Source: Pelagerythrobacter aerophilus (GTDB taxonomy: Bacteria; Pseudomonadota; Alphaproteobacteria; Sphingomonadales; Sphingomonadaceae). From it: a DNA stretch of 64,000 nt. Each line of letters begins with the position of its first letter. Within the stretch, counting starts at the first letter, position 1. The translations under genes and the position numbers were made by a program. Where the stretch lies: positions 1 to 64,000 of the forward strand of contig NZ_QXFK01000005.1 of the NCBI RefSeq assembly GCF_003581645.1, read 5' to 3'. The notes under the pieces are model-generated. The model was not told the DNA's origin, searched no databases, and saw only the letters and a program-made list of their open reading frames with translations. Below, piece after piece: positions 42,312 through 53,269 of this stretch.

Positions 42312-43202
42312 TCAGGCCAGTTCCTTCAGCATCGCGTCGAGCGTGGTGCCGAGTTCGCTGGGCGACGGGGAGACGCGGATGCCGGCGGCTTCCATCGCGG
42401 CGATCTTGTCTTCGGCGCCGCCTTGGCCGCCCGAGACGATCGCGCCGGCGTGGCCCATGCGGCGGCCCGGAGGGGCCGTGCGCCCGGCGATGAAGCCGAC
42501 CATTGGCTTCTTGCGGCCCTTCTTCGCCTGATGCGCGATGAACTCGGCCGCTTCTTCCTCGGCCGAGCCGCCGATCTCGCCGATCATGATGATCGACTTG
42601 GTCGCGTCGTCGGAAAGGAACAGGTCGAGCACGTCGATGAAGTTGGTGCCGTTGACCGGGTCGCCGCCGATGCCGACCGCGGTGGTCTGGCCGAGGCCGA
42701 CCTGCGTGGTCTGATGCACGGCTTCGTAAGTGAGGGTGCCGGAGCGACTGACGACGCCGACCGAGCCCTTCTGGAAGATCGAGCCCGGCATGATGCCGAT
42801 CTTGCACTCGCCGGGGGTCAGGACACCGGGGCAGTTCGGGCCGATCAGGCGGCTCTTGCTGCCGTCGAGCGCGCGCTTCACGCGGACCATGTCGAGCACC
42901 GGAATGCCCTCAGTAATGGCGACGATCAGTTCGATCTCGGCGTCGATCGCCTCGAGGATCGAGTCCGCGGCGAAGGGCGGCGGCACGTAGATGCACGAGG
43001 CGGTCGCGCCGGTTGCGGCCTTCGCCTCGGCAACGGTGTTGTAGACCGGCAGCCCGATATGCTCGGTGCCGCCTTTGCCCGGCGTCACGCCCGCAACCAT
43101 CTGCGTCCCGTAATCGAGCGCCTGCTGCGTGTGGAACGTGCCGGTGTCACCCGTCATGCCCTGGGTGATGACCTTGGTGTTCTTGTCGACGAGGATGGAC
43201 AT
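42312..43202 (-). CDS. sucD: Succinate-CoA ligase, alpha subunit
   Basis: 296 residues. It makes succinyl-CoA/succinate with substrate-level phosphorylation. The CoA-binding start [20 protein letters not shown], the [16 protein letters not shown] segment and the phosphohistidine region [20 protein letters not shown] are intact. The start at 43202 has AAGGAGAG, formed by the last codons of the upstream small gene. The partner beta subunit, sucC, normally adjacent, is absent here. Confidence 0.96.
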   Translation of the reverse strand: MSILVDKNTKVITQGMTGDTGTFHTQQALDYGTQMVAGVTPGKGGTEHIGLPVYNTVAEAKAATGATASCIYVPPPFAADSILEAIDAEIELIVAITEGIPVLDMVRVKRALDGSKSRLIGPNCPGVLTPGECKIGIMPGSIFQKGSVGVVSRSGTLTYEAVHQTTQVGLGQTTAVGIGGDPVNGTNFIDVLDLFLSDDATKSIIMIGEIGGSAEEEAAEFIAHQAKKGRKKPMVGFIAGRTAPPGRRMGHAGAIVSGGQGGAEDKIAAMEAAGIRVSPSPSELGTTLDAMLKELA

Positions 43203-43206
43203 GGAG

Positions 43207-43493
43207 TTACTCTCCTTGAAACTGCGAACGGCGGCAGGCTTCTGCTCGATGCAGTGAAAGTCCGCCAAAAAATGCAAGCCAGCTCAGAGCGAGCGGGCCG
43301 AGGATGATAAGCAGAAGTAACCGACCATAGGGATCGCCGACGGCGGGTTCTCCAGAGGTCGTCAGTTCTAGCCAAATGACCGAAACAATGAATGGTGCGC
43401 TTACAAAGCAAGCCCCCCGCCAATTGGCTTTGGAACCGAGCCAGCCCATCCCAACTAAAAGGAGGGCGAATCCAATGGCGGCGAGCAAGCCCA

Positions 43494-43494
<1 letters not shown>
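43207..43494 (-). CDS. Small membrane protein between mdh and sucD
   Basis: 95 residues with three predicted membrane segments ([54 protein letters not shown]). The ATG overlaps the mdh stop (TAATG), and its last codons carry the sucD ribosome-binding site. It is therefore fully embedded in the operon, in the slot where sucC often lies in alphaproteobacteria. No family recognised. It could be a chance ORF, but the coupling on both sides argues for translation. Confidence 0.6.
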
Positions 43495-44587
<1,093 letters not shown>

Positions 44588-44734
44588 CGTCAAAGGTCCC
44601 ATACGTGGAACAATCTTTGCGATTGGTTCGCATGTGCAATAAAGAGCTGTAATGAAAGGATGACCGCGCGTTCCAAAGCCACCCAAGAACCAATCGATCG
44701 TTGCGGTTCCGGTTCCCGGCGGCACCGCTTGCGC

Positions 44735-46696
44735 TCAGGATGCGGTCTTGCGCATCAGCTCCTCGTCGCGCTCCTGCGCCAGCAGCATGGCGGCCAGATA
44801 GTCCGGCACCGCGCGGCTGAAGTAGTAGCCCTGGCCGAGCGTGCAGCCCGCGTCGCGCACGGCGGTGACCTGCTCGATCGTCTCCAGCCCCTCGGCGACG
44901 ATCTCCATGTCGAGCTGGGCGCCCATTTCGGCGACCGCGCGGATGATCGCCTCGGTCCGCCGCGATACGTCGGGGCCGGACACGAAGCTGCGGTCGACCT
45001 TGATCTTCCGGAACGGGTACTTGTTGACGTAGGCGAGCGAGGAGTAGCCGGTTCCGAAATCGTCGAGCGCGAAGCGCACGCCGCGTTCCGACAGTTCCCT
45101 GATGAACGCGTCGGTCGCCTCGCTGTCGTCGAGGAACAGGCTCTCGGTCACTTCCAGTTCGAGCCGGGCGGGATCGAGCCCCGCCTCGCGCAGCGCGTTG
45201 ATGATCCCCAGCGCCGCGCCCGGTGCCTTGATCTGCAGCGGCGAGAGATTGACCGCCAGCGTCACGTCCGCCGGCCATTGCGCGGCGGCGCGGGCCGCCT
45301 GCGCGGTGATCCAGTTGCCGAGCGTGACGATCACGCCGGTCTCTTCCGCCACCGGAATGAACTCGTCGGGCCGCATCTCGCCCTTCTTCGGGTGGAACCA
45401 GCGCACCAGCGCCTCGAACGTGCGGATGCGCCCGGTCGAAAGGTCGACGATCGGCTGGAAGAAGATCGACAGCTCGTTCTTCTGGATCGCGCCGCGCAGC
45501 TCCGCCTCGACTTCGCGGCGGCGCGCGAGATCGCGGCTCATCGCGGCGTCGAAGAAGCAGGTCTGGCGGCGGCCGTTGACCTTGGCGTGATAGAGCGCGA
45601 GGTCGGCGGCCTGCATCACGCTGTCGGCATCGGCCCCGTCCTCGGGCAGCACTGCGACGCCGAGCGAGGCGCCGACTTCGAGCCGCTCTCCGTCGACCCG
45701 CACGGGGCGCATGATCTCGGCATGGACCTCGCTCGCCAGCCGCATGCAGTCGGAACGGTCTTCCACCGCGCAGAAGACGATGAACTCGTCCCCGCCGAAG
45801 CGTGCCACGATCGAGCCCTCGGGCGTGACTTCCTGCAGCCGCTTGGCCACCGTCTGCAGCAGGCGGTCGCCGACCGGATGGCCGAGCAGGTCGTTCACTT
45901 CCTTGAACCGGTCGAGGTCGATCCAGATCATGCCCATCATCTGGTCGTCGGGCAGGTCCATCAGCGTCTCGACCATCGCGTGGTTGAGCCCCGCGCGGTT
46001 GGCGAGGCCGGTGACCGCGTCGGTCCGCGCAAGCTGCTGCATCTTTTCCGCCAGGCGGGCACTGGTCTCGGCCGCGGCGATATTGTCGCGCAGGACCTTG
46101 AACACGCTCATGGTGATCGCGGCCATGGCCGGGATCATGAGGAGGATGGTGATCGCGAACACGGTGAACGAGAGCGTGCCGAGATAGAGGCACGCTGCGA
46201 CCATCGGCAGGCAGACGAGCACGAGCTGGCCGATCGCGATCACCGGCCGGCCGGCGTTGCGGGCGCAGATGGCGACGCCGTAGCCGACCGCGTTGACCGC
46301 GATCAGCACCTGAGCTTCCGGATGCACGCGCAGCACCAGCGCCGCGGCTGCGGCGGTGCCCAGCAGGAACGAGTAGGTGAACGCGCCGACCTCGTAGACG
46401 ATCTCCAACTCGGACGTGCTCGTCTCGCTCTCGGGCGAATGGCTGAAGGCGAGCATGACACGTGCCAGCGCGACGATGCACAGCACCAGCGTGAGCACGT
46501 ACATGATCGGGGAATCACTGACGTAGGCGACGACGAGCGAGGAGACGATGCCGCTCGCCGCGCCGGCAGCGAGGCTGCTCGGCTGGGTGTAGAGCGTGCG
46601 GACGAGCGTGCGGCGCACGCGTTCCGACAACGCGTCGCCCCTCTTGAAATAGGACAAGGCGTTGAAGGCCTTCCCCCCGGGATCGCTGCTCGCCAT
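44735..46696 (-). CDS. Membrane GGDEF-EAL protein (cyclic-di-GMP turnover)
   Basis: 653 residues. The N-terminal 200 hold about five to six membrane segments. A GGDEF domain follows with intact FGGDEF (300-305), then an EAL domain with intact EALVRW (from 428), DDFGTGYSSL and EGLET. Both domains keep catalytic residues, so it could make or degrade cyclic-di-GMP; which dominates is unknown. No recognisable sensory domain beyond the membrane region. It lies alone between mdh and a small gene. Confidence 0.92.
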   Translation of the reverse strand: MASSDPGGKAFNALSYFKRGDALSERVRRTLVRTLYTQPSSLAAGAASGIVSSLVVAYVSDSPIMYVLTLVLCIVALARVMLAFSHSPESETSTSELEIVYEVGAFTYSFLLGTAAAAALVLRVHPEAQVLIAVNAVGYGVAICARNAGRPVIAIGQLVLVCLPMVAACLYLGTLSFTVFAITILLMIPAMAAITMSVFKVLRDNIAAAETSARLAEKMQQLARTDAVTGLANRAGLNHAMVETLMDLPDDQMMGMIWIDLDRFKEVNDLLGHPVGDRLLQTVAKRLQEVTPEGSIVARFGGDEFIVFCAVEDRSDCMRLASEVHAEIMRPVRVDGERLEVGASLGVAVLPEDGADADSVMQAADLALYHAKVNGRRQTCFFDAAMSRDLARRREVEAELRGAIQKNELSIFFQPIVDLSTGRIRTFEALVRWFHPKKGEMRPDEFIPVAEETGVIVTLGNWITAQAARAAAQWPADVTLAVNLSPLQIKAPGAALGIINALREAGLDPARLELEVTESLFLDDSEATDAFIRELSERGVRFALDDFGTGYSSLAYVNKYPFRKIKVDRSFVSGPDVSRRTEAIIRAVAEMGAQLDMEIVAEGLETIEQVTAVRDAGCTLGQGYYFSRAVPDYLAAMLLAQERDEELMRKTAS

Positions 46697-46778
46697 GCGC
46701 AGGGCCTAGCGAAAAGTGGTCACTGCATAGTTAACGCGCCGCTTACCGCCTGCCGCGGGCTCCGCCGTCGACACCGCG

Positions 46779-47117
46779 CTAGCCGTCCGACGCCGGGCAC
46801 AGGACAGGCGCAGTGCCGTCACGCGCCATGTCCTCGAGCGACCGTGCGATCCGCGCATCGAGCGCGCGGCAGACGCCGAGCCACCAATCGTAGCTTTCCC
46901 GATCGCCGGCGAAGAAGGCGCACTCGGCCTGGCGGCGTGCCTCGCGCGCGGCGCCCAGGCCGTGTTGTGCGAAGTGCCGCAACGCCGCGTGCAGCATATG
47001 GTCGCCTCCGCCGGACGTGCAGTTGTCGTTCGCAGCGGGGGCGGCTCTGCGGCGCTGGAAAACCCGCGCGAGCGGCGAATTCGCCGCGGAGCGCGACGCT
47101 GCGAAATGGAATGTCAT
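46779..47117 (-). CDS. Conserved-looking small hypothetical protein
   Basis: 112 residues from the ATG at 47117. The N-terminal half is basic and contains RRRAAPAANDN. The C-terminal half is helical with Cys and Trp (ECAFFAGDRESYDWWLGVCR). A shorter form from 46997 (72 residues) has a better ribosome-binding site (GGAGG eight bases before the ATG), so the start is uncertain. No family recognised. Confidence 0.55.
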   Translation of the reverse strand: MTFHFAASRSAANSPLARVFQRRRAAPAANDNCTSGGGDHMLHAALRHFAQHGLGAAREARRQAECAFFAGDRESYDWWLGVCRALDARIARSLEDMARDGTAPVLCPASDG

Positions 47118-47257
47118 GCGAAAGGGGCCTTCCATCTGGCTCGCTGGGGCGTGCCGGTTGCGACTTGCGATGGAAGTAGCGCGCCAGGCCCTAAAGGAGC
47201 GTTGGGCGCTAAGGTTTCCGCGATCTTAAGACTTGGCCTGTCGATCCGGCGAGCCTG

Positions 47258-48385
47258 TCAGTTCGGCTGCGCGATCCACCGTCCGCTGTTGGCATATTCG
47301 GGCCTGACGGCGCCGCTCGATGGGAGGTTGCCGGCAGTGAACGCCGCGTCCCCGCCGTGCGCCTCGACCGGGGGCGTATAATCGGGGGCCGGCGGCCGCG
47401 CAGTCGTGCCGGCACTGGCCGCCGCCGCCTTGCTCCACCCTTCCTCGTAGGCCCGGGCGAGCGCCACCGGATCGGCCTCTGCGGCAGGCTCCGGCGCGGC
47501 GGCGCGCGGGTGCGGTGCGGCGGCAGGCTCGGCCCCGCGATAACCTGCCGTGAACGCCGCGGGCCGCCCGGCCGCGCCGCGCCAGCGGTAGAAGCGGTGC
47601 GCGCCGATCGTGCCGACGGTGTCGAGGCTCGATGCCCAGTACGGGTTGATCCAGATCGTGTGGTAATGCGTCGCGAGCCCGACCGGCTCATAGACCTCGC
47701 CCGCCAGTGCCTGCTGCGCCACGGTCAGCGCCCGGTCCCACGAGGCCTTCATCGGCTTGCGCGTGAGCGAGCCGTCGCAGGTGAAGGTGAACTGGCAGCC
47801 GGTCTTGCGCTCCGATCCCTGAAACACCACGCCGCACACGCTGTTGGGATAGCTCGGGTGCGCCACGCGGTTGAGCACGACCTGTGCCACCGCGCGCTGC
47901 CCGCCGACCGCCTCGCTCGCCGCCTCGTAATAGACCGCGCTCGCCAGGCAGTGGAGGGCGCGCGCCTGGTCGATTCCGGTGCCCGCCAGGCGGAATGCCG
48001 CGGCCGCCGGCCCCGCAACCCGCGCCGCCGCCAGCTCGGCGGCGACGCCGTCGCCGGTGCCGGTCGGGTCGTAGAGCGTCGCGGCATTCTCGGGCAGGGC
48101 ATAGGCGAGGCGCGGCGTGTCCTCGAGGAAGTAGAAGGCGGAGCCGGGAAAGTTCTGCCCCGGACGTTCGTAGGCAAGCGGCTGCACCGCCTCCGCCTGC
48201 GTCAGCGCGGCGGCCGGTTCGCCGAACATGGTCCAGTCGGCCGGCGCGGCCATCGCGGGCACGCCGATCGCCGCCGCAAGCGCCAGTATCCGCCGCCCGC
48301 CAAGGCGCCGTGCCAGGCGTGCCCGCAGCGTCGCCGGCTTGCGGCGCGTGCGGAACTTCGCAGCGGAGGCGGGGGCAGGGATCAC
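47258..48385 (-). CDS. Cell wall hydrolase, SleB type (Hydrolase_2)
   Basis: 375 residues from a GTG at 48385 with AAGGACAGCC before it; the start is uncertain. A basic leader precedes a membrane or signal segment (GGRRILALAAAIGVPAMA). The hydrolase domain spans about 150-280, with the catalytic Glu in ASAVYYEAASEAVGGQRAVA and conserved TGCQFTFTCDGS. The C-terminal 90 residues are Ala/Pro rich. It should cleave peptidoglycan glycan strands. Confidence 0.85.
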   Translation of the reverse strand: MIPAPASAAKFRTRRKPATLRARLARRLGGRRILALAAAIGVPAMAAPADWTMFGEPAAALTQAEAVQPLAYERPGQNFPGSAFYFLEDTPRLAYALPENAATLYDPTGTGDGVAAELAAARVAGPAAAAFRLAGTGIDQARALHCLASAVYYEAASEAVGGQRAVAQVVLNRVAHPSYPNSVCGVVFQGSERKTGCQFTFTCDGSLTRKPMKASWDRALTVAQQALAGEVYEPVGLATHYHTIWINPYWASSLDTVGTIGAHRFYRWRGAAGRPAAFTAGYRGAEPAAAPHPRAAAPEPAAEADPVALARAYEEGWSKAAAASAGTTARPPAPDYTPPVEAHGGDAAFTAGNLPSSGAVRPEYANSGRWIAQPN

Positions 48386-48630
48386 GGCTGTCCTTGATTC
48401 GAGAGGCGAATGCGCGGCGCGCTTCGGGCGCGTATCAGCAGCGATCGCAAGCTTCGACCATGCCGTCGCCGCCGTCCCTTGGCGGAACACATTGCAAGCG
48501 GCGGTTAATCGCGATGCTGAAGAACAGGTTACGGACGGCATTGGCGAGTGGCTTGCCGCAGTGCGGAGGCGCGTCTAAGGGCCCGCCACGTCATGGGTTG
48601 TCCGCCCGCCCTTTCGCAAGGGAGGGCGGA

Positions 48631-48790
48631 CCGAAGAGGGAAGGGGGTCGGATGCCCCCGCTGCCCCCGCAACTGTGACCGGGGAGCGCCCGTTCCCACG
48701 CGCCACTGGCCCCGTCCCTCGGACGGCCGGGAAGGCGGAGCGGGCCGCTACGATCCGGGAGCCAGGAGACCTGCCGATGACGGTCGTTCG
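48631..48790 (+). ncRNA. Cobalamin (AdoCbl) riboswitch
   Basis: The conserved core GCTGCCCCCGCAACTGTGA is at 48660-48678, preceded by GGGAAGGGGGTCGGATGCCC. The second half shows CCACTGG, GGGAAGGCG and the B12 box GAGCCAGGAGACCTGCCG (48759-48776). These are the hallmark elements of the cobalamin riboswitch. It lies about 90 bp upstream of the BtuB-like receptor and should repress it when B12 is abundant. Confidence 0.95.
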
Positions 48791-48824
48791 CGCTGCCGGG
48801 CGGGGTGCACCGGAAGCAAGCGGG

Positions 48825-48840
48825 GAGGGCGTGCGCCCTC
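48825..48840 (+). promoter_or_regulatory. Hairpin downstream of the riboswitch (possible expression platform)
   Basis: GAGGGCG and CGCCCTC form a short perfect stem about 40 bp before the receptor ATG. It may act in the expression platform. There is no T-run, so translational rather than transcriptional control is more likely. Confidence 0.4.
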
Positions 48841-48881
48841 GCTCCGTCATGAGCGGCAGTTCGTTCGTGACAGGAGGATAC

Positions 48882-50816
48882 ATGCGTAATTACTTGATTA
48901 TCGGTGCAAGTCTCGTGGCGCTCGCCGCGCCGCTTCAGGCGCAGGAGAGCGACGATGCTGCGGCCGAAGCCCCGAAGATTTCGTCCGATCCCTTCGCCGA
49001 CTTCCGGCCGGAGGAGACCGAGATCACCGTCACCGCCACCGGCACGCGGATCGAGATCGAGGACACCGGCCAGGCCGTGACCGTGATCGGCGAGGAGGAG
49101 ATCCGCAGCATCCAGGGCGCCGACCTGACGCGTGTGCTCGAGAGGGTGCCGGGCCTCGCCGTCAGCCGTGACGGCGGCGTCGGTGCGGTCACCAATGTCG
49201 GCCTGCGCGGCGCGGAGGGCGAGCAGCTTCTCGTCCTGATCGACGGCGTGCGGGTGGCCGATCCGGCCTCGCCCGGCGGCGGGTTCGATTTCGGCAACCT
49301 GCTCACCAGCAATCTGGCCAAGATCGAGGTGCTGCGCGGATCGAACAGCACGATCTGGGGCTCTGACGCGATCGGCGGGGTGATCGTCGCCTCGACCCGC
49401 GCGGAAAGCGGCCTGCAGGTGAGCGCCGAATACGGCGCGCGCGACACCGCCACTGGCGCCGTCTCGGGCGGGATCGGCGGCGATCGAGGCTTCCTCGGCG
49501 CTTCGGCCAGCTACTACACCACCGACGGTTTCTCGCAGGCCGCGAACGGGACCGAGGCCGACGGGTTCGAGCAGTGGACCGCCAGCGGGCAGGGCCGCCT
49601 CTATCTCTCGCCGAGCTTCGAGATCTTCGCGCGTGGCCGATGGGCCGAAGGCGACCTCGACCTCGACGGCTATCAGGCCGACTTCTCCTTCGGCGACACC
49701 GAGGATACGCAGCACACGCAGCAGTATTCGGGCTCCGCGGGCGCGATCTACGACACCGGCCCGCTGTTCGTCAGCGCGGCCTACTCGTTCGCCGACACCG
49801 AGCGGGTGAACCGCAATCCAGCGTCGGAGGAACCGACTTTCTCCAGCGACGGCCATTCGGACCGGGTCGAAATGCGCGGCGAGTGGCGCCCGATCGGTCC
49901 GCTGCTGGTCAACTTCGGCGCCGAGAACGAGTGGGAGGCCTTCAGCACGTCCAGCGAGGAGCGCCGGACCACGCGCATCTTCGGCGCCTATACCCAGCTC
50001 GGCATCGAGATGGGCCCGCTCGCCGCGCATGCCGGCGTGCGGCTGGACGACCACGCGCGCTTCGGCAGCGAGACGAGCTTCGGCGGCGACATCAGCTATG
50101 CCCTGACCCGCGACCTGCGCCTGCGCGCGAGCGTGGGCGAGGGCTTCAAGGCGCCGACGCTCTATCAGCTCTTCTCCGACTACGGGAACCCGGCGCTCCA
50201 GCCCGAACGCAGCACCAGCTACGACATCGGCCTGATCCACGGCGACCGCTCGCTGACGAAGTCCCGCTTCTACGGCGCGCTCACCGCCTTCCGCCGCGAC
50301 GCGCGCGACCAGATCGAGTTCGTGAGCTGCTTCAGTCCCGAGCGGCCCGAGTTCTGCGGCGAGCGGCCGAACGGCTTCTACGACAACACCGACCGCGCCC
50401 GGGCGCAGGGCGTCGAAGTCGAACTCGGCGCGCGCCCGTCCGACCGGGTGACCACCCGCGCGGTCTATGCCTACGTCGACACCGAGAACCGCACCGCCGG
50501 CTCGGCCAACCAGGGCAACGTGCTCGCCCGCCGTCCGCAGCACGCTTTGACGCTGTCGGCCGACTGGCGCACGCCGCTCCGCGATTTCACCATCGGCGGC
50601 GACGTGCGGATGGTCAGCGATTCGTTCGAGAACGCGACCAACACCACCCCGCTCGACGGCTACGCGCTCGCCTCGGTGCGCGCCTCGCTGCCCTTCGGCG
50701 AACGGTTCGAGCTGTTCGGCCGGGTCGAGAACCTGTTCGACACCGACTACCAGACCGCCGCCGGCTACGGCACGCCCGGCCGCAGCGCCTACATCGGCGC
50801 CCGCGCGCAGTTCTGA
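48882..50816 (+). CDS. btuB: TonB-dependent vitamin B12 receptor (BtuB-like)
   Basis: 644 residues, outer membrane. The signal peptide ends LQAQE at about 20. A TonB-box-like EITVTATG is followed by the plug (TVIGEEEIRSIQGADLTRVL, LIDGVRVADPASPGG, RGSNSTIWGSDAIGGVI) and a 22-strand-sized barrel ending in Phe. B12 specificity comes from the riboswitch upstream. AGGAGGATAC precedes the ATG; the longer in-frame start at 48675 lies inside the riboswitch and is rejected. It is monocistronic. Confidence 0.92.
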   Translation: MRNYLIIGASLVALAAPLQAQESDDAAAEAPKISSDPFADFRPEETEITVTATGTRIEIEDTGQAVTVIGEEEIRSIQGADLTRVLERVPGLAVSRDGGVGAVTNVGLRGAEGEQLLVLIDGVRVADPASPGGGFDFGNLLTSNLAKIEVLRGSNSTIWGSDAIGGVIVASTRAESGLQVSAEYGARDTATGAVSGGIGGDRGFLGASASYYTTDGFSQAANGTEADGFEQWTASGQGRLYLSPSFEIFARGRWAEGDLDLDGYQADFSFGDTEDTQHTQQYSGSAGAIYDTGPLFVSAAYSFADTERVNRNPASEEPTFSSDGHSDRVEMRGEWRPIGPLLVNFGAENEWEAFSTSSEERRTTRIFGAYTQLGIEMGPLAAHAGVRLDDHARFGSETSFGGDISYALTRDLRLRASVGEGFKAPTLYQLFSDYGNPALQPERSTSYDIGLIHGDRSLTKSRFYGALTAFRRDARDQIEFVSCFSPERPEFCGERPNGFYDNTDRARAQGVEVELGARPSDRVTTRAVYAYVDTENRTAGSANQGNVLARRPQHALTLSADWRTPLRDFTIGGDVRMVSDSFENATNTTPLDGYALASVRASLPFGERFELFGRVENLFDTDYQTAAGYGTPGRSAYIGARAQF

Positions 50817-50826
50817 CCATGAAAAA

Positions 50827-50856
50827 AGCGCCCGGCCTCGCAGGAGGCCGGGCGCT
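50827..50856 (-). terminator. Terminator between btuB and the M3 peptidase gene (bidirectional)
   Basis: AGCGCCCGGCCTC and its complement around a four-base loop make a 13-bp stem. On the minus strand it is followed by TTTTTTC, so it is canonical for the M3 peptidase gene. On the plus strand only GAATTCTTC follows, a weaker end for btuB. Confidence 0.85.
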
Positions 50857-50885
50857 GAATTCTTCTCCGTAGAGAAAACGGCCGA

Positions 50886-53138
50886 TCAGTCGGCGTTGTC
50901 GCCCGTCGTCTCGGGCGGCAGCGGACCGTCAGACGTGGCGGGCTCCGCGGTCGGATCGTTGCCGACCAGGCCGCGGGCTTCGAGCATCGGCGTCACGTCC
51001 GGCTGGCGGCCGGCGAAGTTCTGGAACATCTCGAAGTAGTTCATCGTCCCGCCGCGGCTGAGCACGGTCTTGCGGTAGTGGTCGCCGTTGGCGCGGGTCA
51101 GGCCGCCGTTGTCGAGGAACCACTTGCGGCTGTCGCGGTCGAGCATCTCGGTCCACAGATACGAGTAGTACCCGGCGCTGTAGCCGGTGGGGCTCGAGAA
51201 GATGTGGTTGAAGTAGCTCGACCGGTAGCGCGGCGGCACCAGATCGACTTCCAGCCCCAGCTCCTCCAGCGACTGCCGCTCGAACGCGTCGACTTCCTCC
51301 GGCGTGTCGATCGCCGCGGCCTGCTGCGGCGTCAGCGCGTGCCACTTCATGTCGAGCAGCGCGGCCTCGACCACTTCGCCGAAGTCGTAGCCCTGGTTGA
51401 ACTTCGCCGCAGCCTCGATCTTCTGGATCAGCTCGGCCGGGATCGTCGCGCCGGTCTGGTAGTGCTTGGCGTAGTTGCGCAGCACCTCCGGATAGGTCGC
51501 CCACAGCTCGTTCACCTGGCTCGGGTATTCGACGAAGTCGCGCGCAGTGGCCGTGCCCGAGAGCGAGGCGTACTTCTGGTCCGCGAAGAACCCGTGCAGC
51601 GCGTGGCCGAACTCGTGGAACATCGTGTTGACGTTGTCGAAGCTGACGAGCTGCGGCTCGCCCTCGGCCGCCTTGGGGATGTTGAGCACGTTGTAGATCA
51701 CCGGCTTGGTGCCGTAGAGATGGCTCTGCTCGACGAAGTTGCTCATCCACGCCCCGCCGCGCTTGCTCGGGCGCTGGTAGGGGTCGAAGTAGAAGATGCC
51801 GAGCTCGCTGCCGTCGGCGTCATAGACCGTGTAGGTCGTGACGTCCGGATGATAGACCGGCAGGTCGGTGCGCTTCTTGAAGCTCAGGCCGTAGAGTTTG
51901 TTGGCGGCGTAGAACACGCCGTTCTCGAGCACGCTGGTGATCTCGAAATACGGCTTCACCGCATTCTCGTCGATGTCGTACTTCGCCTTGCGGACTTTCT
52001 CGGCATAGCGATACCAGTCCCACGGCTGGACCTCGAAGTCGCCGCCTTCGGCCTTGATCTGCTCGTTGAGCATGCCCGCCTCGCGCCGCTGCGTCGCGGC
52101 GAGGGCGGGAACCATCTGCTGCATGAAGTCGAGCGCGGTCTTCGGGTTCTCCGCCATGCGGTCGTACATGACGTAGCTCGCCCAGTCGGGCTGCCCGAAC
52201 AGCGCCGCTTTCTTCGCGCGCAGCTCGGCGATCTCGGCCAGCAGCGTACGCGTGTCGTTCGCCCCGCCGCGATCGGCCCGGTGGACGCTGTTCATGAACA
52301 GCTTCTCGCGCGTGGCGCGGTTCTCCATGTCGGGCAGGAGCGGCTGCTGCGTCGTGTTCTGCAGCGCGATCACGTACTTGCCGGGCAGACCTCGCTCGAC
52401 ACCGAGCTTGGCCGCGGCTTCGATTTCGGACTGCGAGAGACCGGCGAGCTCGGCCGGATCCTCGACCACCAGCGCACCGGCGACAGTCGCTTCGCGCACC
52501 TTCTGGGAGAACTCGGTGGTCAGCTCGGACAGGCTCGAGTTGATCGCCTTGACCTGTTCCTTCTGCGCCGGGGTCAGCAGCGCGCCGGCGTGGACCATCT
52601 GCTCATAGGTTTCCTCGAGCAGCTTGGCGTCTTCCGGAGTCATGCTCATCGCGGCGCGGTTGTCGTAAACCGCCTTGACCCGCTCGAACAGTACGGGGTC
52701 GAGCGTGATCGCGTCCGAATGCTGCGACAGCTTCGGCCCCATCTCGGCCTGGACCGCGTCGAGCGTGTCGTTGGTGTTGGCCCCGGTCAGCGCGAAGAAC
52801 ACCGTGGCGACGCGGTTCAGCATCTGGCCCGAGGTCTCGAGCGCGACGATCGTGTTCTCGAACGTCGGCGCCTCGGGGTTGGTCTTGATCGCCTCGATCT
52901 CGGCGCTGTGGATTGCCATCGCCTGCTCGAACGCCGGCTTGTAGTCGCTGTCCTGGATCTTGGTGAAGTCGGGCGCGTGGAACGGCAGCGTGCTCGGCTG
53001 CGCGAAATAGCCGGTCGCCTCGGGAACGGCGGCGGCGGGCGAGCTATCGCTGGCGGACTGCACGTTACCCTCCTGCATGGTCGAACAACCCGCGAGCGCG
53101 AACGCAATGGCGGTGGTGGCCAGAATATGGGCCTTCAT
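50886..53138 (-). CDS. M3 family metallopeptidase, lipoprotein (Dcp-like)
   Basis: 750 residues. A lipoprotein signal (IAFALAGCST) indicates membrane anchoring, probably in the periplasm. The zinc motif HEFGH in NTMFHEFGHALHGFF and the downstream Glu region are typical of peptidyl-dipeptidase/oligopeptidase A (M3). The ATG at 53138 (MKAHILAT) was chosen for its signal peptide. The C-terminal 30 residues are acidic and Pro rich. Substrate range is not predictable. Confidence 0.93.
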   Translation of the reverse strand: MKAHILATTAIAFALAGCSTMQEGNVQSASDSSPAAAVPEATGYFAQPSTLPFHAPDFTKIQDSDYKPAFEQAMAIHSAEIEAIKTNPEAPTFENTIVALETSGQMLNRVATVFFALTGANTNDTLDAVQAEMGPKLSQHSDAITLDPVLFERVKAVYDNRAAMSMTPEDAKLLEETYEQMVHAGALLTPAQKEQVKAINSSLSELTTEFSQKVREATVAGALVVEDPAELAGLSQSEIEAAAKLGVERGLPGKYVIALQNTTQQPLLPDMENRATREKLFMNSVHRADRGGANDTRTLLAEIAELRAKKAALFGQPDWASYVMYDRMAENPKTALDFMQQMVPALAATQRREAGMLNEQIKAEGGDFEVQPWDWYRYAEKVRKAKYDIDENAVKPYFEITSVLENGVFYAANKLYGLSFKKRTDLPVYHPDVTTYTVYDADGSELGIFYFDPYQRPSKRGGAWMSNFVEQSHLYGTKPVIYNVLNIPKAAEGEPQLVSFDNVNTMFHEFGHALHGFFADQKYASLSGTATARDFVEYPSQVNELWATYPEVLRNYAKHYQTGATIPAELIQKIEAAAKFNQGYDFGEVVEAALLDMKWHALTPQQAAAIDTPEEVDAFERQSLEELGLEVDLVPPRYRSSYFNHIFSSPTGYSAGYYSYLWTEMLDRDSRKWFLDNGGLTRANGDHYRKTVLSRGGTMNYFEMFQNFAGRQPDVTPMLEARGLVGNDPTAEPATSDGPLPPETTGDNAD

Positions 53139-53269
53139 CGTCTCTCCAATCTCTGTTTCGAACCGCACCGGCACGGCGTGCCTGACATGCGACGGAATCT
53201 TCCTGCGCCCGCTTCAACCGGAGATTGAGGGCGAATGCAAGGGCTTGGCCGAGGCAGGACTGCCCGGGG

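Noticed and set aside
39834-43307. 1157-codon frame antisense to sucA and sucD
   Set aside because: It covers two conserved genes in the opposite direction and has no family feature or ribosome-binding site; a codon-bias artefact.
48675-48881. N-terminal extension of the BtuB-like receptor
   Set aside because: These codons lie in the cobalamin riboswitch; the signal peptide starts at 48882 behind AGGAGGATAC.
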